Shown in pieces: positions 28,491-36,948 of a stretch of DNA of 64,000 bases. Position 1 is the first letter of the stretch. Every line of letters begins with the position of its first letter. Source of the stretch: Jiangella endophytica (GTDB lineage Bacteria; Actinomycetota; Actinomycetes; Jiangellales; Jiangellaceae); NCBI RefSeq assembly GCF_003427025.1, contig NZ_QVAI01000001.1, positions 372,001 through 436,000 of the forward strand, read 5' to 3'. The notes under the pieces were generated by a model. That model had not been told where the DNA came from. It saw only the letters and a list, made by a program, of their open reading frames with translations, and ran no database searches. Made by a program: the position numbers and the translations under genes.

Positions 28491-29807
28491 TCAGAACTGT
28501 GCCTGCCAGACCCGCGGGGTGCGGATGCCGGGGCCGACCTCGCCGCTCGCGACGACCAGATCGCCATCCCAGTTCACGGCGGGGGTGGTGGCCGGCGGCG
28601 GGCCGGGGAACCAGCCGTCGACGCTCCAGCGGTCGCGGCGGGTGTCGTAGCGCAGGAGTTCGCCGTTGAAGCCGGTGTGGTGGTCGTAGATCCAGGTCAC
28701 GATGTCGTTCTGCCGCTGCCACTCCGCCGACCCGGGCGGTGCCGCGGCCCGCAGCGCGACGTGGTGCTCGATGAGGTTCCAGCGGTCGATGTCCTTGTCG
28801 CCGCCGACGACGACCAGCCCGGTCCGGCCGACGGGGTGCGCGAGGCCGGCGGTGACGCACCACGGCAGGTCGGCGACGCGGTCCCAGCGGCGCCGTCGTG
28901 GCGAGTACGCGTAGGCGTCGCGGTAGAACGTCCAGGACTTGTCGGCGTGCTGGGCCCGGCCGCTGAGCAGGAAGAACCGGCCGTCCTGGGCGGCGCCGAC
29001 GGCGACGGTGCGCGGGTCGCCCGGCCAGCGCGGCAGTGTCGACCAGCCGCGGTCCGGGTGGTCCAGGTCAAGCGCGACGAAGTCCCCGCCCTCGGCGACG
29101 TGGACGACGCCGTCGACGATGCCGGCGACGGCGTAGGACATCGGCCGGGGGAGCGGCGGTAGCTCCACCCGCTCGAGCCGCCCGCGCTCCGTGTCCCAGC
29201 GCAGCCAGTAGACGTCGGCGAACTTCTCCGCCGGGCGCTGCAGCGTGCCGCCGGGGCCGCCGCGGTAGCCCTCGCCGCCGATGACCAGGACGCCGTCGCC
29301 GGTGCTGACGGTCGCCGCGTAGCCCACGGCATCGGGGAGCCGGCCGGCGTCGCGCCAGCGTTCGGTGCGGCGGTCGTAGACGAACGCGTCGGTCCAGTAC
29401 ACCTTGCCGAGCGTGTTGGCCCGGGTCGCGGTCAGGGCCGGCTCCGGGAAGTTCGCCCCGCCGGCGACGATCAGGTGGTCGCCGTGCGCGCCGGCGATCG
29501 GGCCGGCCAGGCCGAGTTGCGTCCAGTACGGCTCGCCGACCGGGATCGCGTCGTGCCAGTCGGTCGGATTCGCCGGGACGTCGGGCAGCCGCTGCCACGT
29601 CGCCGCACCGCCCGCCGGGCCCGCCGAGGCGCTGCCGGCCGGAACGCCGTCGTCGAGTGGGGTGGTGGTGGGTGAACCCCTCCCGGCCCGGGTGGGGCCC
29701 ACCCTAGGGGCGGGCGCCGACACACTCGTTTGCGTCGAGGCGGCCCACGCCGCCGGGCCGGTTGCCGCCGCCAGGATGAGTGCCGCTCGCCGCGTGAGGT
29801 CCGTCAT
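28491..29807 (-). CDS. Secreted kelch-repeat protein, NanM-like (N-acetylneuraminate epimerase family)
   Basis: 438 residues. N-terminal LTRRAALILAAATGPAAWA is a signal sequence with a twin-Arg start, possibly Tat-dependent. The body has about six kelch blades, with repeated GG motifs and paired Tyr/Trp (VLVIGGEGYRGGPGG, LVVVGGDKDIDRW). The arrangement fits the YjhT/NanM cyclic mutarotase group that converts alpha- to beta-N-acetylneuraminate after sialidase action. Divergence from a sialidase supports this. The ATG at 29807 is chosen over the longer frame from 29918, which crosses the shared promoter and has low coding bias. Confidence 0.82.
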   Translation of the reverse strand: MTDLTRRAALILAAATGPAAWAASTQTSVSAPAPRVGPTRAGRGSPTTTPLDDGVPAGSASAGPAGGAATWQRLPDVPANPTDWHDAIPVGEPYWTQLGLAGPIAGAHGDHLIVAGGANFPEPALTATRANTLGKVYWTDAFVYDRRTERWRDAGRLPDAVGYAATVSTGDGVLVIGGEGYRGGPGGTLQRPAEKFADVYWLRWDTERGRLERVELPPLPRPMSYAVAGIVDGVVHVAEGGDFVALDLDHPDRGWSTLPRWPGDPRTVAVGAAQDGRFFLLSGRAQHADKSWTFYRDAYAYSPRRRRWDRVADLPWCVTAGLAHPVGRTGLVVVGGDKDIDRWNLIEHHVALRAAAPPGSAEWQRQNDIVTWIYDHHTGFNGELLRYDTRRDRWSVDGWFPGPPPATTPAVNWDGDLVVASGEVGPGIRTPRVWQAQF

Positions 29808-29809
29808 GT

Positions 29810-29880
29810 CGGATATCGAACAAGTCGGACGACTATCCGTCAATGGGTCCGACACATTCTTGACACATATCCGATATGTG
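29810..29880. promoter_or_regulatory. Divergent sialidase/kelch promoter with palindromic operator
   Basis: TTGACA (29860-29865) with TGGGAT 18 bases further on is a good + strand promoter for the sialidase. Between them sits a perfect 17-bp palindrome, CACATATCCGATATGTG (29864-29880). A related CGGATATCG (29810-29818) lies just upstream of the kelch start. One regulator, probably of the GntR/FCD type, could bind both and control the two genes together. The region is markedly AT-richer than its surroundings. Confidence 0.7.
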
Positions 29881-29916
29881 ATGTGGGATGGATTCTCCCC
29901 GACGAAGGAGGACCGC

Positions 29917-31770
29917 ATGCGCCCGCCCGTCGTCCTAGCCCTCTCGCTTGCCCTGCCGGCTGGTGTCCTTGCAGCTCAGGACCCCGCTGACGCCGCTCCA
30001 CCGGCCTCCGTCCGGCAGACCGTCGTCTTCGAGTCCGGCACCGAGGGTTACGACACGTTCCGCATCCCCGCGATCGTCCGCTCCGAGGCCGGCACGCTGC
30101 TGGCGTTCGCCGAGGGCCGGGTTGGCGGCGGTGGCGACACCGGCGACATCGACCTGGTGCTGCGCCGCTCGCACGACAACGGCCGCACGTGGGGCCCGCT
30201 GCAGGTGGTCGGCGACAACGGCCCGAACGTCTTCGGCAACCCGACGCCTGTCGTCGACCCCGCGACCGGCGACATCGTGCTGCTCAGCACCCACAACGCG
30301 GGCGACGCCAGCGAGGCCGCCATCATGCGCGGCGAGGTCACGCCCGAGCAGAGCCGTCGCGTCTTCGTCCAGCGCAGCGCCGACGACGGTGCCAGCTGGT
30401 CGGCCGCGCGCGACCTCACCGCCGCCACGAAGCTGCCGGAGTGGCGCTGGTACGCGACCGGGCCGGTGCACGCGATCGCGCTCGAGCACGGCGAGCACCG
30501 CGGCCGGCTGGTCGCGGCGGCGAACCACTCGACCAGCCCGGCGCCCGGCTCGTCCGACACCGGGCAGGAGGCGAAGTACTACGGCGCGCACTCCCTCTAC
30601 AGCGACGACGGCGGCCTGACCTGGCGGCTGGGCGACATCGACACGCCGCTGACCGGGATCGTGAACCCGAACGAGAACACCGTCACCGAGCTGTCCGACG
30701 GCACGCTGTACTTCAACGCCCGCGACCAGAACGGCACCGGCGTCGGCACCCGCGCGGTGACCACCAGCAGCGACGGCGGCGAGACGTTCGACGCGCCCTA
30801 CGAGCTCGAGCCGAGCATCGTCACCCCGGTCGTCCAGGGGTCGGTGCTTCGGCTGCCGCGTCTCGGCGACCGGCTGGTCTACTCCGGGCCGGCGAATCCG
30901 GCGGCGCGGCGGACGCTGCAACTGCGCTACAGCCCCGACGCCGGCGCGACGTGGACCGATGGACTGGTGCTCCACGACGGGCCGGCCGCGTACTCCGACG
31001 TCGTCGAGGCAGGCGGGCGGACGCTCGGCGTGCTGTACGAGAACGGCGACGCCGGGGCGTACGAGCGGATCACCTTCGCGCGCGTCCCGCAGGCACAGCT
31101 CGACCGCGGGCTGGCGCCCGTCGTGACCACCTCCGACGCGTCGGGTGGCGGGCGCGACGGGGTCGTCGGCGGCGCGCCGGCGGTGGTGGCCGACGGCGCG
31201 GTCGGCAGCGCCCTGCGGCTCGCGGCCGCCGGCGATCACGTCGCCGTCCCGCGCAGCGAACCCCTCGACGTCGGCGACGGCCCGTTCACCGCGGCCGGCT
31301 GGTTCCGCACCGGCACCGCCGCCGATCAGGCGCTGCTGTGGGCGTACAACACCGGCAGCGGGCGGTCGCAGTGGTGGATCCGGCTGGAGCCGGGCAGCAA
31401 CCGCATCCGCGCGCTCGTCGACACCGACCTGGGTGCCGGCACGCTGTCCGCGCCCGGCTCGTTCGCCGACGGCGCGTGGCACCACGTCGCGCTCACCCGC
31501 GGCGCGGAGGGTCTCGCCCTCTACGTCGACGGCGTCCTGGCCGCGTCGGCCGGGCCGGTCGCGGGCTCCGTCACCACCGACGCGACCGTCGGGCTGCACC
31601 TCGGCCAGCGGCCCGATGCCGCCAACCAGCTCGTCGGCGACCTCGACGACGTCTGGCTGCTCGGCCGCGCTGCGTCGGCGGACGAGGTCGCGGCGCTCGC
31701 CTCCGGCGGGACGGTGCCGGACGCCCTCGTCCACCTCCCCCTCGACTCCCTGACCCCCAACCCGCGTTGA
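29917..31770 (+). CDS. Secreted sialidase (GH33) with C-terminal LamG domain
   Basis: 617 residues. Cleavable signal peptide MRPPVVLALSLALPAGVLAA. The six-bladed propeller has the FRIPAIV motif with the catalytic-site Arg and at least four Asp boxes (SHDNGRTW, SADDGASW, SDDGGLTW, SPDAGATW). The Glu/Tyr pair region is NPNENTVTELSDGTLYFNAR. From ~395 a laminin-G-like carbohydrate-binding fold follows (GAWHHVALTRGAEGLALYVDG). It should release terminal sialic acid from host or environmental glycans. AAGGAGG is correctly placed before ATG 29917. No sialic acid uptake or catabolic genes lie nearby. Confidence 0.95.
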   Translation: MRPPVVLALSLALPAGVLAAQDPADAAPPASVRQTVVFESGTEGYDTFRIPAIVRSEAGTLLAFAEGRVGGGGDTGDIDLVLRRSHDNGRTWGPLQVVGDNGPNVFGNPTPVVDPATGDIVLLSTHNAGDASEAAIMRGEVTPEQSRRVFVQRSADDGASWSAARDLTAATKLPEWRWYATGPVHAIALEHGEHRGRLVAAANHSTSPAPGSSDTGQEAKYYGAHSLYSDDGGLTWRLGDIDTPLTGIVNPNENTVTELSDGTLYFNARDQNGTGVGTRAVTTSSDGGETFDAPYELEPSIVTPVVQGSVLRLPRLGDRLVYSGPANPAARRTLQLRYSPDAGATWTDGLVLHDGPAAYSDVVEAGGRTLGVLYENGDAGAYERITFARVPQAQLDRGLAPVVTTSDASGGGRDGVVGGAPAVVADGAVGSALRLAAAGDHVAVPRSEPLDVGDGPFTAAGWFRTGTAADQALLWAYNTGSGRSQWWIRLEPGSNRIRALVDTDLGAGTLSAPGSFADGAWHHVALTRGAEGLALYVDGVLAASAGPVAGSVTTDATVGLHLGQRPDAANQLVGDLDDVWLLGRAASADEVAALASGGTVPDALVHLPLDSLTPNPR

Positions 31771-31836
31771 TCTTGGAGTTGTTCGGCTTTGCGGTCCGGA
31801 ATGCCCGATTGATACCCGAAGAACTCCAAGATCAAC
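31766..31836. repeat. Long inverted repeat overlapping the sialidase stop codon
   Basis: A perfect 15-bp arm GTTGATCTTGGAGTT (31766-31780) pairs with AACTCCAAGATCAAC (31822-31836); with one mismatch the pairing extends to 21 bp (31766-31786 with 31816-31836) around a 29-base loop. The TGA of the sialidase lies inside the left arm. It could terminate sialidase transcription, but its AT-rich arms differ from the other terminators here and suggest a repeat element. Confidence 0.7.
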
Positions 31837-31898
31837 TTCTCGGTCGGGTGGCGGCGAGGGCGGTGGGCGCGAGGGTCGTCTCGGATCGTGGGCAAATT

Positions 31899-31915
31899 CG
31901 TCCGAAAGGCGGACG
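31899..31915. promoter_or_regulatory. Inverted repeat upstream of the ribose-type importer
   Basis: CGTCCG and CGGACG around a five-base spacer, about 70 bp before the binding-protein gene, in an AT-richer stretch. Its position suits an operator for the importer-mtnK operon. No regulator gene is adjacent. The rest of 31837-31982 shows nothing definite. Confidence 0.4.
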
Positions 31916-31982
31916 TTAAGCATACTGGTCCCCTATGGAATCGGTCGTCGGGGGACGACCGAGGGACCGAGAGGAAACGCCG

Positions 31983-33095
31983 ATGTCCGCACGTCGCCGA
32001 GTGCTGCTGTTCGCCGCCGTCACCTCGACCGCGCTGGCGATGGCCGCGTGTTCCCAGGACTCGGGCGACGGCGGCACCGGCGACACGACGCCGGCGGGTG
32101 CGAACACCACGGCGCCGGAGCAGCCGGCCGCCGACCTGCCGGCGCCGTTCGACGCCGACCCGGTGCAGGTCGCGCTCGTGCGGCAGAGCGGCGCCGGCGA
32201 CTACTTCGAGGCCTGGGGCGCCGGCGCGCAGGCCCAGGCCGAGGCGCTGAACATCGAGCTCACCGTCACCGACGCGCGCAACGACAACGCCCGGCACTCG
32301 ACCGACCTGGAGCAGGCGATCGCCGGCCGGCCCGACGCGATCATCGTCGACCACGGGCAGACCGACGCTGTCGAGCCGCTGATCCACGAGGCCGCCGACG
32401 CCGGGATCCCCGTCGTCATCTACGACCTCGCGCTGAACGACACCACCGGCGTCGTCGTCACGTCGCAGTCAGACGCATCGATGGCCGAGGGCGTCCTCGA
32501 TCAGCTGATCACCGACGTCGGCGAGGGCGCCCAGGTCGGCTACGTCTCGGCCGAGGGGTTCGCGCCCCTGGACCGCAGGGCCGTCGTGTGGCAGCAGTAC
32601 GTCACCGACCACGGGCTGGACCAGGTGTTCTCGACCGGCACCGTCACCGAGTCGACGCTGTCGGACAACATCCCGCTGGTCGACGCCGCGCTGCGGGCCG
32701 ACCCGGACGTGCAGGCGATCTTCGCGCCGTACGACGAGATCACCAAGGGCGCCACCCAGGCCGTCATCCAGAACGGCCTGCAGGACTCCGTCAAGGTCTA
32801 CGGCATCGACATCTCCAACGCCGACATCGAGGTCATGACGGCCGAGGGCAGCCCGTGGGTCGCGACCTCGGCCACCGACCCGGCCGCCGTCGGAGCCGCC
32901 GTCGTGCGGACGCTCGCGCTGGAGCTGGCCGGCGAGCTGGACAGCAACGCCGTCGAGTTCCCGGCCGTCACCATCACCCAGGACTTCCTGCGCGAGAACT
33001 CGATCACCAATGTCGCCCAGCTCCGCGACGCCGAGCCGACGCTGCTGCTCGACGACGTGTCGGTGAGCGACTGGCTGGTCGCCGTCTCGTCGTGA
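31983..33095 (+). CDS. Sugar ABC transporter substrate-binding lipoprotein (RbsB-like), putative methylthioribose receptor
   Basis: 370 residues. Lipobox in STALAMAAC, so membrane-tethered outside. The mature part is a type I periplasmic-binding fold of the ribose/xylose family (VALVRQSGAGDYFEAWGAGA, DAIIVDHGQTDAVEPLIHEA, IPVVIYDLALND, DVQAIFAPYDEITKGATQAV). Substrate is inferred from context: binding protein, ATPase and permease are directly followed by an S-methylthioribose kinase. Ribose or another aldose cannot be excluded. ATG 31983 has GAGAGGAAAC upstream. The stop overlaps the ATPase GTG (GTGA). Confidence 0.85.
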   Translation: MSARRRVLLFAAVTSTALAMAACSQDSGDGGTGDTTPAGANTTAPEQPAADLPAPFDADPVQVALVRQSGAGDYFEAWGAGAQAQAEALNIELTVTDARNDNARHSTDLEQAIAGRPDAIIVDHGQTDAVEPLIHEAADAGIPVVIYDLALNDTTGVVVTSQSDASMAEGVLDQLITDVGEGAQVGYVSAEGFAPLDRRAVVWQQYVTDHGLDQVFSTGTVTESTLSDNIPLVDAALRADPDVQAIFAPYDEITKGATQAVIQNGLQDSVKVYGIDISNADIEVMTAEGSPWVATSATDPAAVGAAVVRTLALELAGELDSNAVEFPAVTITQDFLRENSITNVAQLRDAEPTLLLDDVSVSDWLVAVSS

Positions 33096-34648
33096 CGACG
33101 GCGCGGACGGAGACGGCGGCGGTCGTCGAGCTGGCCGGCGTCGGAGCCGCCTACGGGCCGACGACCGTCCTGCGCGACGTCGACCTCGCCCTGCACGGAG
33201 GACAGATCACCGGTCTGCTCGGCGCGAACGGCGCCGGCAAGTCGACGCTGATCAAGGTGCTCTCGGGGCTCAAGCCGGAACACCCGGGGGCGGTCCGCGT
33301 CGACGGCGCCGACGTCGCGCTGAGCAGCCCGGTCCAGGCCGGGCGGCTCGGCGTCGCGACGGTGCACCAGAACGTCGCCGACGGCGTCGTCCCCGGCCTG
33401 TCGGTCGCGGAGAACCTGCTGCTCGACGAGTTGGCCGGCGGCGCGGCCCGGCGGGTCGTCACGAGGGGCGACACGCTGCGCCGCGCCCGTCCCGTGCTCG
33501 CCACCCTGGGACTGGACTGGTCCGACGCCGTGCTGCGCGCCGACGCCGGCGACCTCGCCATCAGTGACGCGCAGCTGCTGGTGCTGGCCCGGGTGCTGCA
33601 TCGGCGGCCGCGGCTGCTGATCCTCGACGAGCCGACGTCGACGCTGACGGCGCGCGAGGCGAGCCGGCTGTTCGACCTGCTCCGGACGTTGCGCGACGAC
33701 GGCCTGGCGATCGTCTACGTGTCGCACCGGTTCGGCGAGGTGGAGTCGCTGGCCGACCGTGTCGTCGTGCTCCGCGACGGCACCGTGAAGCTGGACGTCA
33801 CCCGGGACGCGCCGACGTTCGACTGGGCGGCGATCCTGCGGGCGATGCTGGGCCGTGAGATCGAGCTCGACCTCGCCCGGCGGGCGGTGCGCCGCGGCGA
33901 CGGCACGCCCGCCGCGACCGTCCGTGGCGTCGCGCTGCTGCCGGACGCGCCGCCGGTCGATCTCGACGTCCGGCGCGGCGAGGTGCTTGCCGTCCTCGGG
34001 CTGATCGGCGCCGGCAAGACCGAGCTGGCCGAGACGCTCGCCGGTGCGAGGCCCGTCGCCGGCGACGGCACGCTCACCCTCGCCGGGCGGCCGTACGCGC
34101 CGCGTGACCCGGCCGCGGCCATCGCCGCCGGCGTCGTCCTCGTCCCGGAGGACCGCCGTGCCCAGGGCCTGTTCCCCGGCTGGACGCTGGCCCGCAACGT
34201 CTCCGCGCCCTTCCTCGCCGAGCTGAGCCGGTGGGCCGGCGTCCTGTCGCGTCGCGCCGAGGCCGGCCGCGCGGCCCAGGTCATCGCGGCGCTGGACGTC
34301 CGCGGGCCCGGCCCGCACGCGCTGGTCGACGAGCTGTCCGGCGGCAACCAGCAGAAGGTCGTCGTCGGCCGCTGGCTCGGCGCGGCGCCCGCGCTGATCG
34401 TCCTGGACGAGCCGTTCCGCGGTGTCGACCTCGGCGCCCGCCGCGACATCGCGGCCGCCGTCGGCGAGCTGGCGCACGGTGGTGCGGCCGCCGTCGTCTG
34501 CACGTCCGACGTCGACGAGGCGCTCGAGGTCGCCGACCGCGTCGTCGTCCTCGTCGAGGGCCGCGTCAGCCTCGACGCCTACATCGACGAGGTGAGCCAC
34601 GACGACGTCGTCGCGGCGTTCCTCGGACAACCGGGAGCCCAGGGATGA
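33092..34648 (+). CDS. Ribose-type ABC transporter ATPase, two nucleotide-binding domains
   Basis: 518 residues with two ABC cassettes in tandem, the RbsA/XylG arrangement. Cassette 1 has Walker A GANGAGKST, a divergent signature (AISDAQLLVLAR) and Walker B LLILDEPTSTL. Cassette 2 has GLIGAGKTEL, the full signature LSGGNQQKVVVGRWL and LIVLDEPFRGVDLG. One atypical and one canonical site is normal for this class. It powers the permease encoded immediately downstream (ATGA overlap). Confidence 0.94.
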   Translation: MTTARTETAAVVELAGVGAAYGPTTVLRDVDLALHGGQITGLLGANGAGKSTLIKVLSGLKPEHPGAVRVDGADVALSSPVQAGRLGVATVHQNVADGVVPGLSVAENLLLDELAGGAARRVVTRGDTLRRARPVLATLGLDWSDAVLRADAGDLAISDAQLLVLARVLHRRPRLLILDEPTSTLTAREASRLFDLLRTLRDDGLAIVYVSHRFGEVESLADRVVVLRDGTVKLDVTRDAPTFDWAAILRAMLGREIELDLARRAVRRGDGTPAATVRGVALLPDAPPVDLDVRRGEVLAVLGLIGAGKTELAETLAGARPVAGDGTLTLAGRPYAPRDPAAAIAAGVVLVPEDRRAQGLFPGWTLARNVSAPFLAELSRWAGVLSRRAEAGRAAQVIAALDVRGPGPHALVDELSGGNQQKVVVGRWLGAAPALIVLDEPFRGVDLGARRDIAAAVGELAHGGAAAVVCTSDVDEALEVADRVVVLVEGRVSLDAYIDEVSHDDVVAAFLGQPGAQG

Positions 34649-35655
34649 GAGACCGCCTCTTCGCCGTCGTCGTCCGGTGGGGGTTCGTCGCCGTGACGGT
34701 ACTGCTGGTCGTGTACTTCGCCGCGACCGAGCCCAACTTCCGCGACGCCGACTCGATCTTCTCCATGCTCAAGTACGCCGCCCCGACCGGCATCGCCGGA
34801 CTCGGCGTCATGATGGCGATGACGATCGGCGGCATCGACCTGTCCGTCGGCGCCGCCGCCGGGTTCGCGGTGTCGATGGCCGCGTGGACGATGGTGGTGG
34901 GCAACCAGGTCGGCGGGGTCGCCGTCGGCGTCGTGCTGCTCGGCGGCGCGCTGATCGGGGCGCTTAACGCCCTGCTGGTCGTCGTCGCCCGGATCCCGGA
35001 CCTGCTGGCCACGCTGACCACGATGTTCGTGATCATGGGGCTGAAGCTGATCATCGTCGACGGCCGGTCGATCTCGTCGCGGATGACCCTCGACGACGGC
35101 ACCACCGCGCCGGGCCGGTTCACCGAGGGCTTCCTCTGGCTGGACCGCGGCGAGATCGGGCCCGTCCCCGTCCCGCTGATCCTGTTCGTGCTGCTCACGA
35201 TCATCCTGTGGTTCGTCCTCGAGCACACCCGCTACGGACGCGCGCTGTACGCCGTCGGCGCCAACCCCGACGCGGCGCGGCTGGTCGGCATCCGGGTGCA
35301 GCTCTACCGGACGCTGGCGTACGTGTCCTGTGGCGTGCTCGCGTCGGTGGCCGGGTTGCTGCTGGCGGCCCGGATCGGCCAGGGTGACGTCTCGGCGGGC
35401 AACTCGCTGCTGCTCGACGCCGTCGCCGTCGCGCTCGTCGGCGTCTCGGTGCTGGGCATCGGCCGGCCGAACGCGTGGGGGACGGCGCTCGGCGCGGTGC
35501 TCATCGCCGTCATGGTGTCCGGCTTCACCATGAAGGGACTGCCGTACTACACGCAGGACTTCGGCAAGGGCATGGTGCTGCTCGTGGCGCTGCTGCTGAG
35601 CTTCACCCTGAGCCGTCGTCGTACCGTCGTCACGGCAGGATCACTGAAGGCGTAG
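34645..35655 (+). CDS. Ribose-type ABC transporter permease
   Basis: 336 residues with about 9-10 membrane helices, BPD_transp_2 family (RbsC-like). The conserved cytoplasmic loop is RYGRALYAVGANPDAARLVGI, and TIGGIDLSVGA is the family's early motif. A single permease gene means a homodimer. It overlaps the ATPase by ATGA and is followed within 12 bp by mtnK copy 1. Confidence 0.94.
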   Translation: MRDRLFAVVVRWGFVAVTVLLVVYFAATEPNFRDADSIFSMLKYAAPTGIAGLGVMMAMTIGGIDLSVGAAAGFAVSMAAWTMVVGNQVGGVAVGVVLLGGALIGALNALLVVVARIPDLLATLTTMFVIMGLKLIIVDGRSISSRMTLDDGTTAPGRFTEGFLWLDRGEIGPVPVPLILFVLLTIILWFVLEHTRYGRALYAVGANPDAARLVGIRVQLYRTLAYVSCGVLASVAGLLLAARIGQGDVSAGNSLLLDAVAVALVGVSVLGIGRPNAWGTALGAVLIAVMVSGFTMKGLPYYTQDFGKGMVLLVALLLSFTLSRRRTVVTAGSLKA

Positions 35656-35667
35656 AAGGGGGCCGTG

Positions 35668-36885
35668 ATGCCGGACTGGCAGCAGCTGTCCGTCGAGACC
35701 GTGCCGGCGTATCTCGCGTCGGTGCCGGAGCTGGCGGCGCGGCTGGACCTCGCCGCGTTGGAGCCGGTCACCGAGGTGGGCGACGGCAACCTCAACCTGG
35801 TCTTCATCGTGCGCGACCGGTCCGGCGGCTCGCTGGTGCTGAAGCAGTCGCTGCCGTACGTGCGGACGATGCCGACGTGGGAGATGACGCGCGAGCGGTC
35901 GGCCCGCGAGGCGCTCATCCTCTCGCGCCACCTGGGCGTCGACGCCGAACACGTCCCCGGGCTCTACCATTTCGACCGCGACCACTACGTGCTGGCGATC
36001 GAGGACCTCTCCGACCACGCCGTCTGGCGGGTCGAGCTGAACGCCGGGCGGGTGCACGAGTACGCGGCCGCCGAGCTGGGCCGCTACGTCGCCCGGACGG
36101 CGTTCGGCACGTCCGTCCTCGGGCTGGACCCGCTGGAGCAGAAGCGGGTGCTGGCGGCCGCCGTCAACCCGGAGCTGTGCCAGATCACCGAGGACCTCGT
36201 CTTCACCGAGCCCTACGTCGACCACGAGCACAACGCCGTCCTGCCGGCCAACAAGACCGACCTCGACGCGCTGCGCTCCGACGCCGTCTACCTGCGCGAG
36301 ATCGGGCTGCTCAAGTTCGCCTTCATGACCCGGGCACAGGCGCTGATCCACGGCGACCTGCACACCGGGTCGGTGTTCGTCCGCGACGGCGATCGGCCGT
36401 CGGTGCGCGCCTTCGACAGCGAGTTCGGCTTCTACGGACCCATCGGGTTCGACCTCGGCGCGGTGTGGGGCAACCTGCTGCTCGCGGCTGCCCGTTCGAC
36501 GGCCCTCGGCGCGTCCGGCCGTGCGGAGGTGCTGCTCGGCGACCTGCCGGTGCGGCTGTGGGACGCGTTCGAGGCGGAGCTGCGCGCGCTCTGGCCGGCC
36601 CGGCTGGATCCCCGCGTCTGGCCCGACGACGTGCTGGAGGCGCTGCTGGCCGAGCTGCGGGTCGACGCCGCCGGGTACGCGGCGGCGAAGGCGGTGCGCC
36701 GCATCGTCGGGTTCGCCAAGGTCGCCGACATCGAGACGCTGGACGAGGGACCGCGTGAGGGGGCGGCCCGCGGTGTGTTGCGGGCCGCACGCTCCCTGGC
36801 CGTCGACCGCCACGACCGAGCTGCCACCGTCGCCGCCCTGAGCGCGGCCGCGCTGGCCACGCTGCGTGAGGCGGCCACCCGCTAG
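35668..36885 (+). CDS. mtnK: S-methyl-5-thioribose kinase, copy 1
   Basis: 405 residues, choline-kinase-like fold. Catalytic loop LIHGDLHTGSVFV and metal-binding AFDSEFGFYGPIGFDLG match MtnK closely; the nucleotide-binding region is VGDGNLNLVFIV followed by VLKQSLPYVR. It phosphorylates methylthioribose at C1. AAGGGGG is spaced five bases before ATG 35668 (GTG 35665 is the alternative). It is the last gene of the importer operon, the main reason for assigning that importer to methylthioribose. A second, more divergent copy is at 42787-43968. Confidence 0.93.
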   Translation: MPDWQQLSVETVPAYLASVPELAARLDLAALEPVTEVGDGNLNLVFIVRDRSGGSLVLKQSLPYVRTMPTWEMTRERSAREALILSRHLGVDAEHVPGLYHFDRDHYVLAIEDLSDHAVWRVELNAGRVHEYAAAELGRYVARTAFGTSVLGLDPLEQKRVLAAAVNPELCQITEDLVFTEPYVDHEHNAVLPANKTDLDALRSDAVYLREIGLLKFAFMTRAQALIHGDLHTGSVFVRDGDRPSVRAFDSEFGFYGPIGFDLGAVWGNLLLAAARSTALGASGRAEVLLGDLPVRLWDAFEAELRALWPARLDPRVWPDDVLEALLAELRVDAAGYAAAKAVRRIVGFAKVADIETLDEGPREGAARGVLRAARSLAVDRHDRAATVAALSAAALATLREAATR

Positions 36886-36948
36886 TACGGCGATACTTGA
36901 TCCGGTACGTCCGCCCGGCGGGGCGACATCGTCAGCGAAGGGGAGACC

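Noticed and set aside
29808-29918. Extended N-terminus of the kelch protein from 29918
   Set aside because: It would cover the sialidase promoter and operator. Coding bias is poor and the signal peptide starts naturally at 29807.
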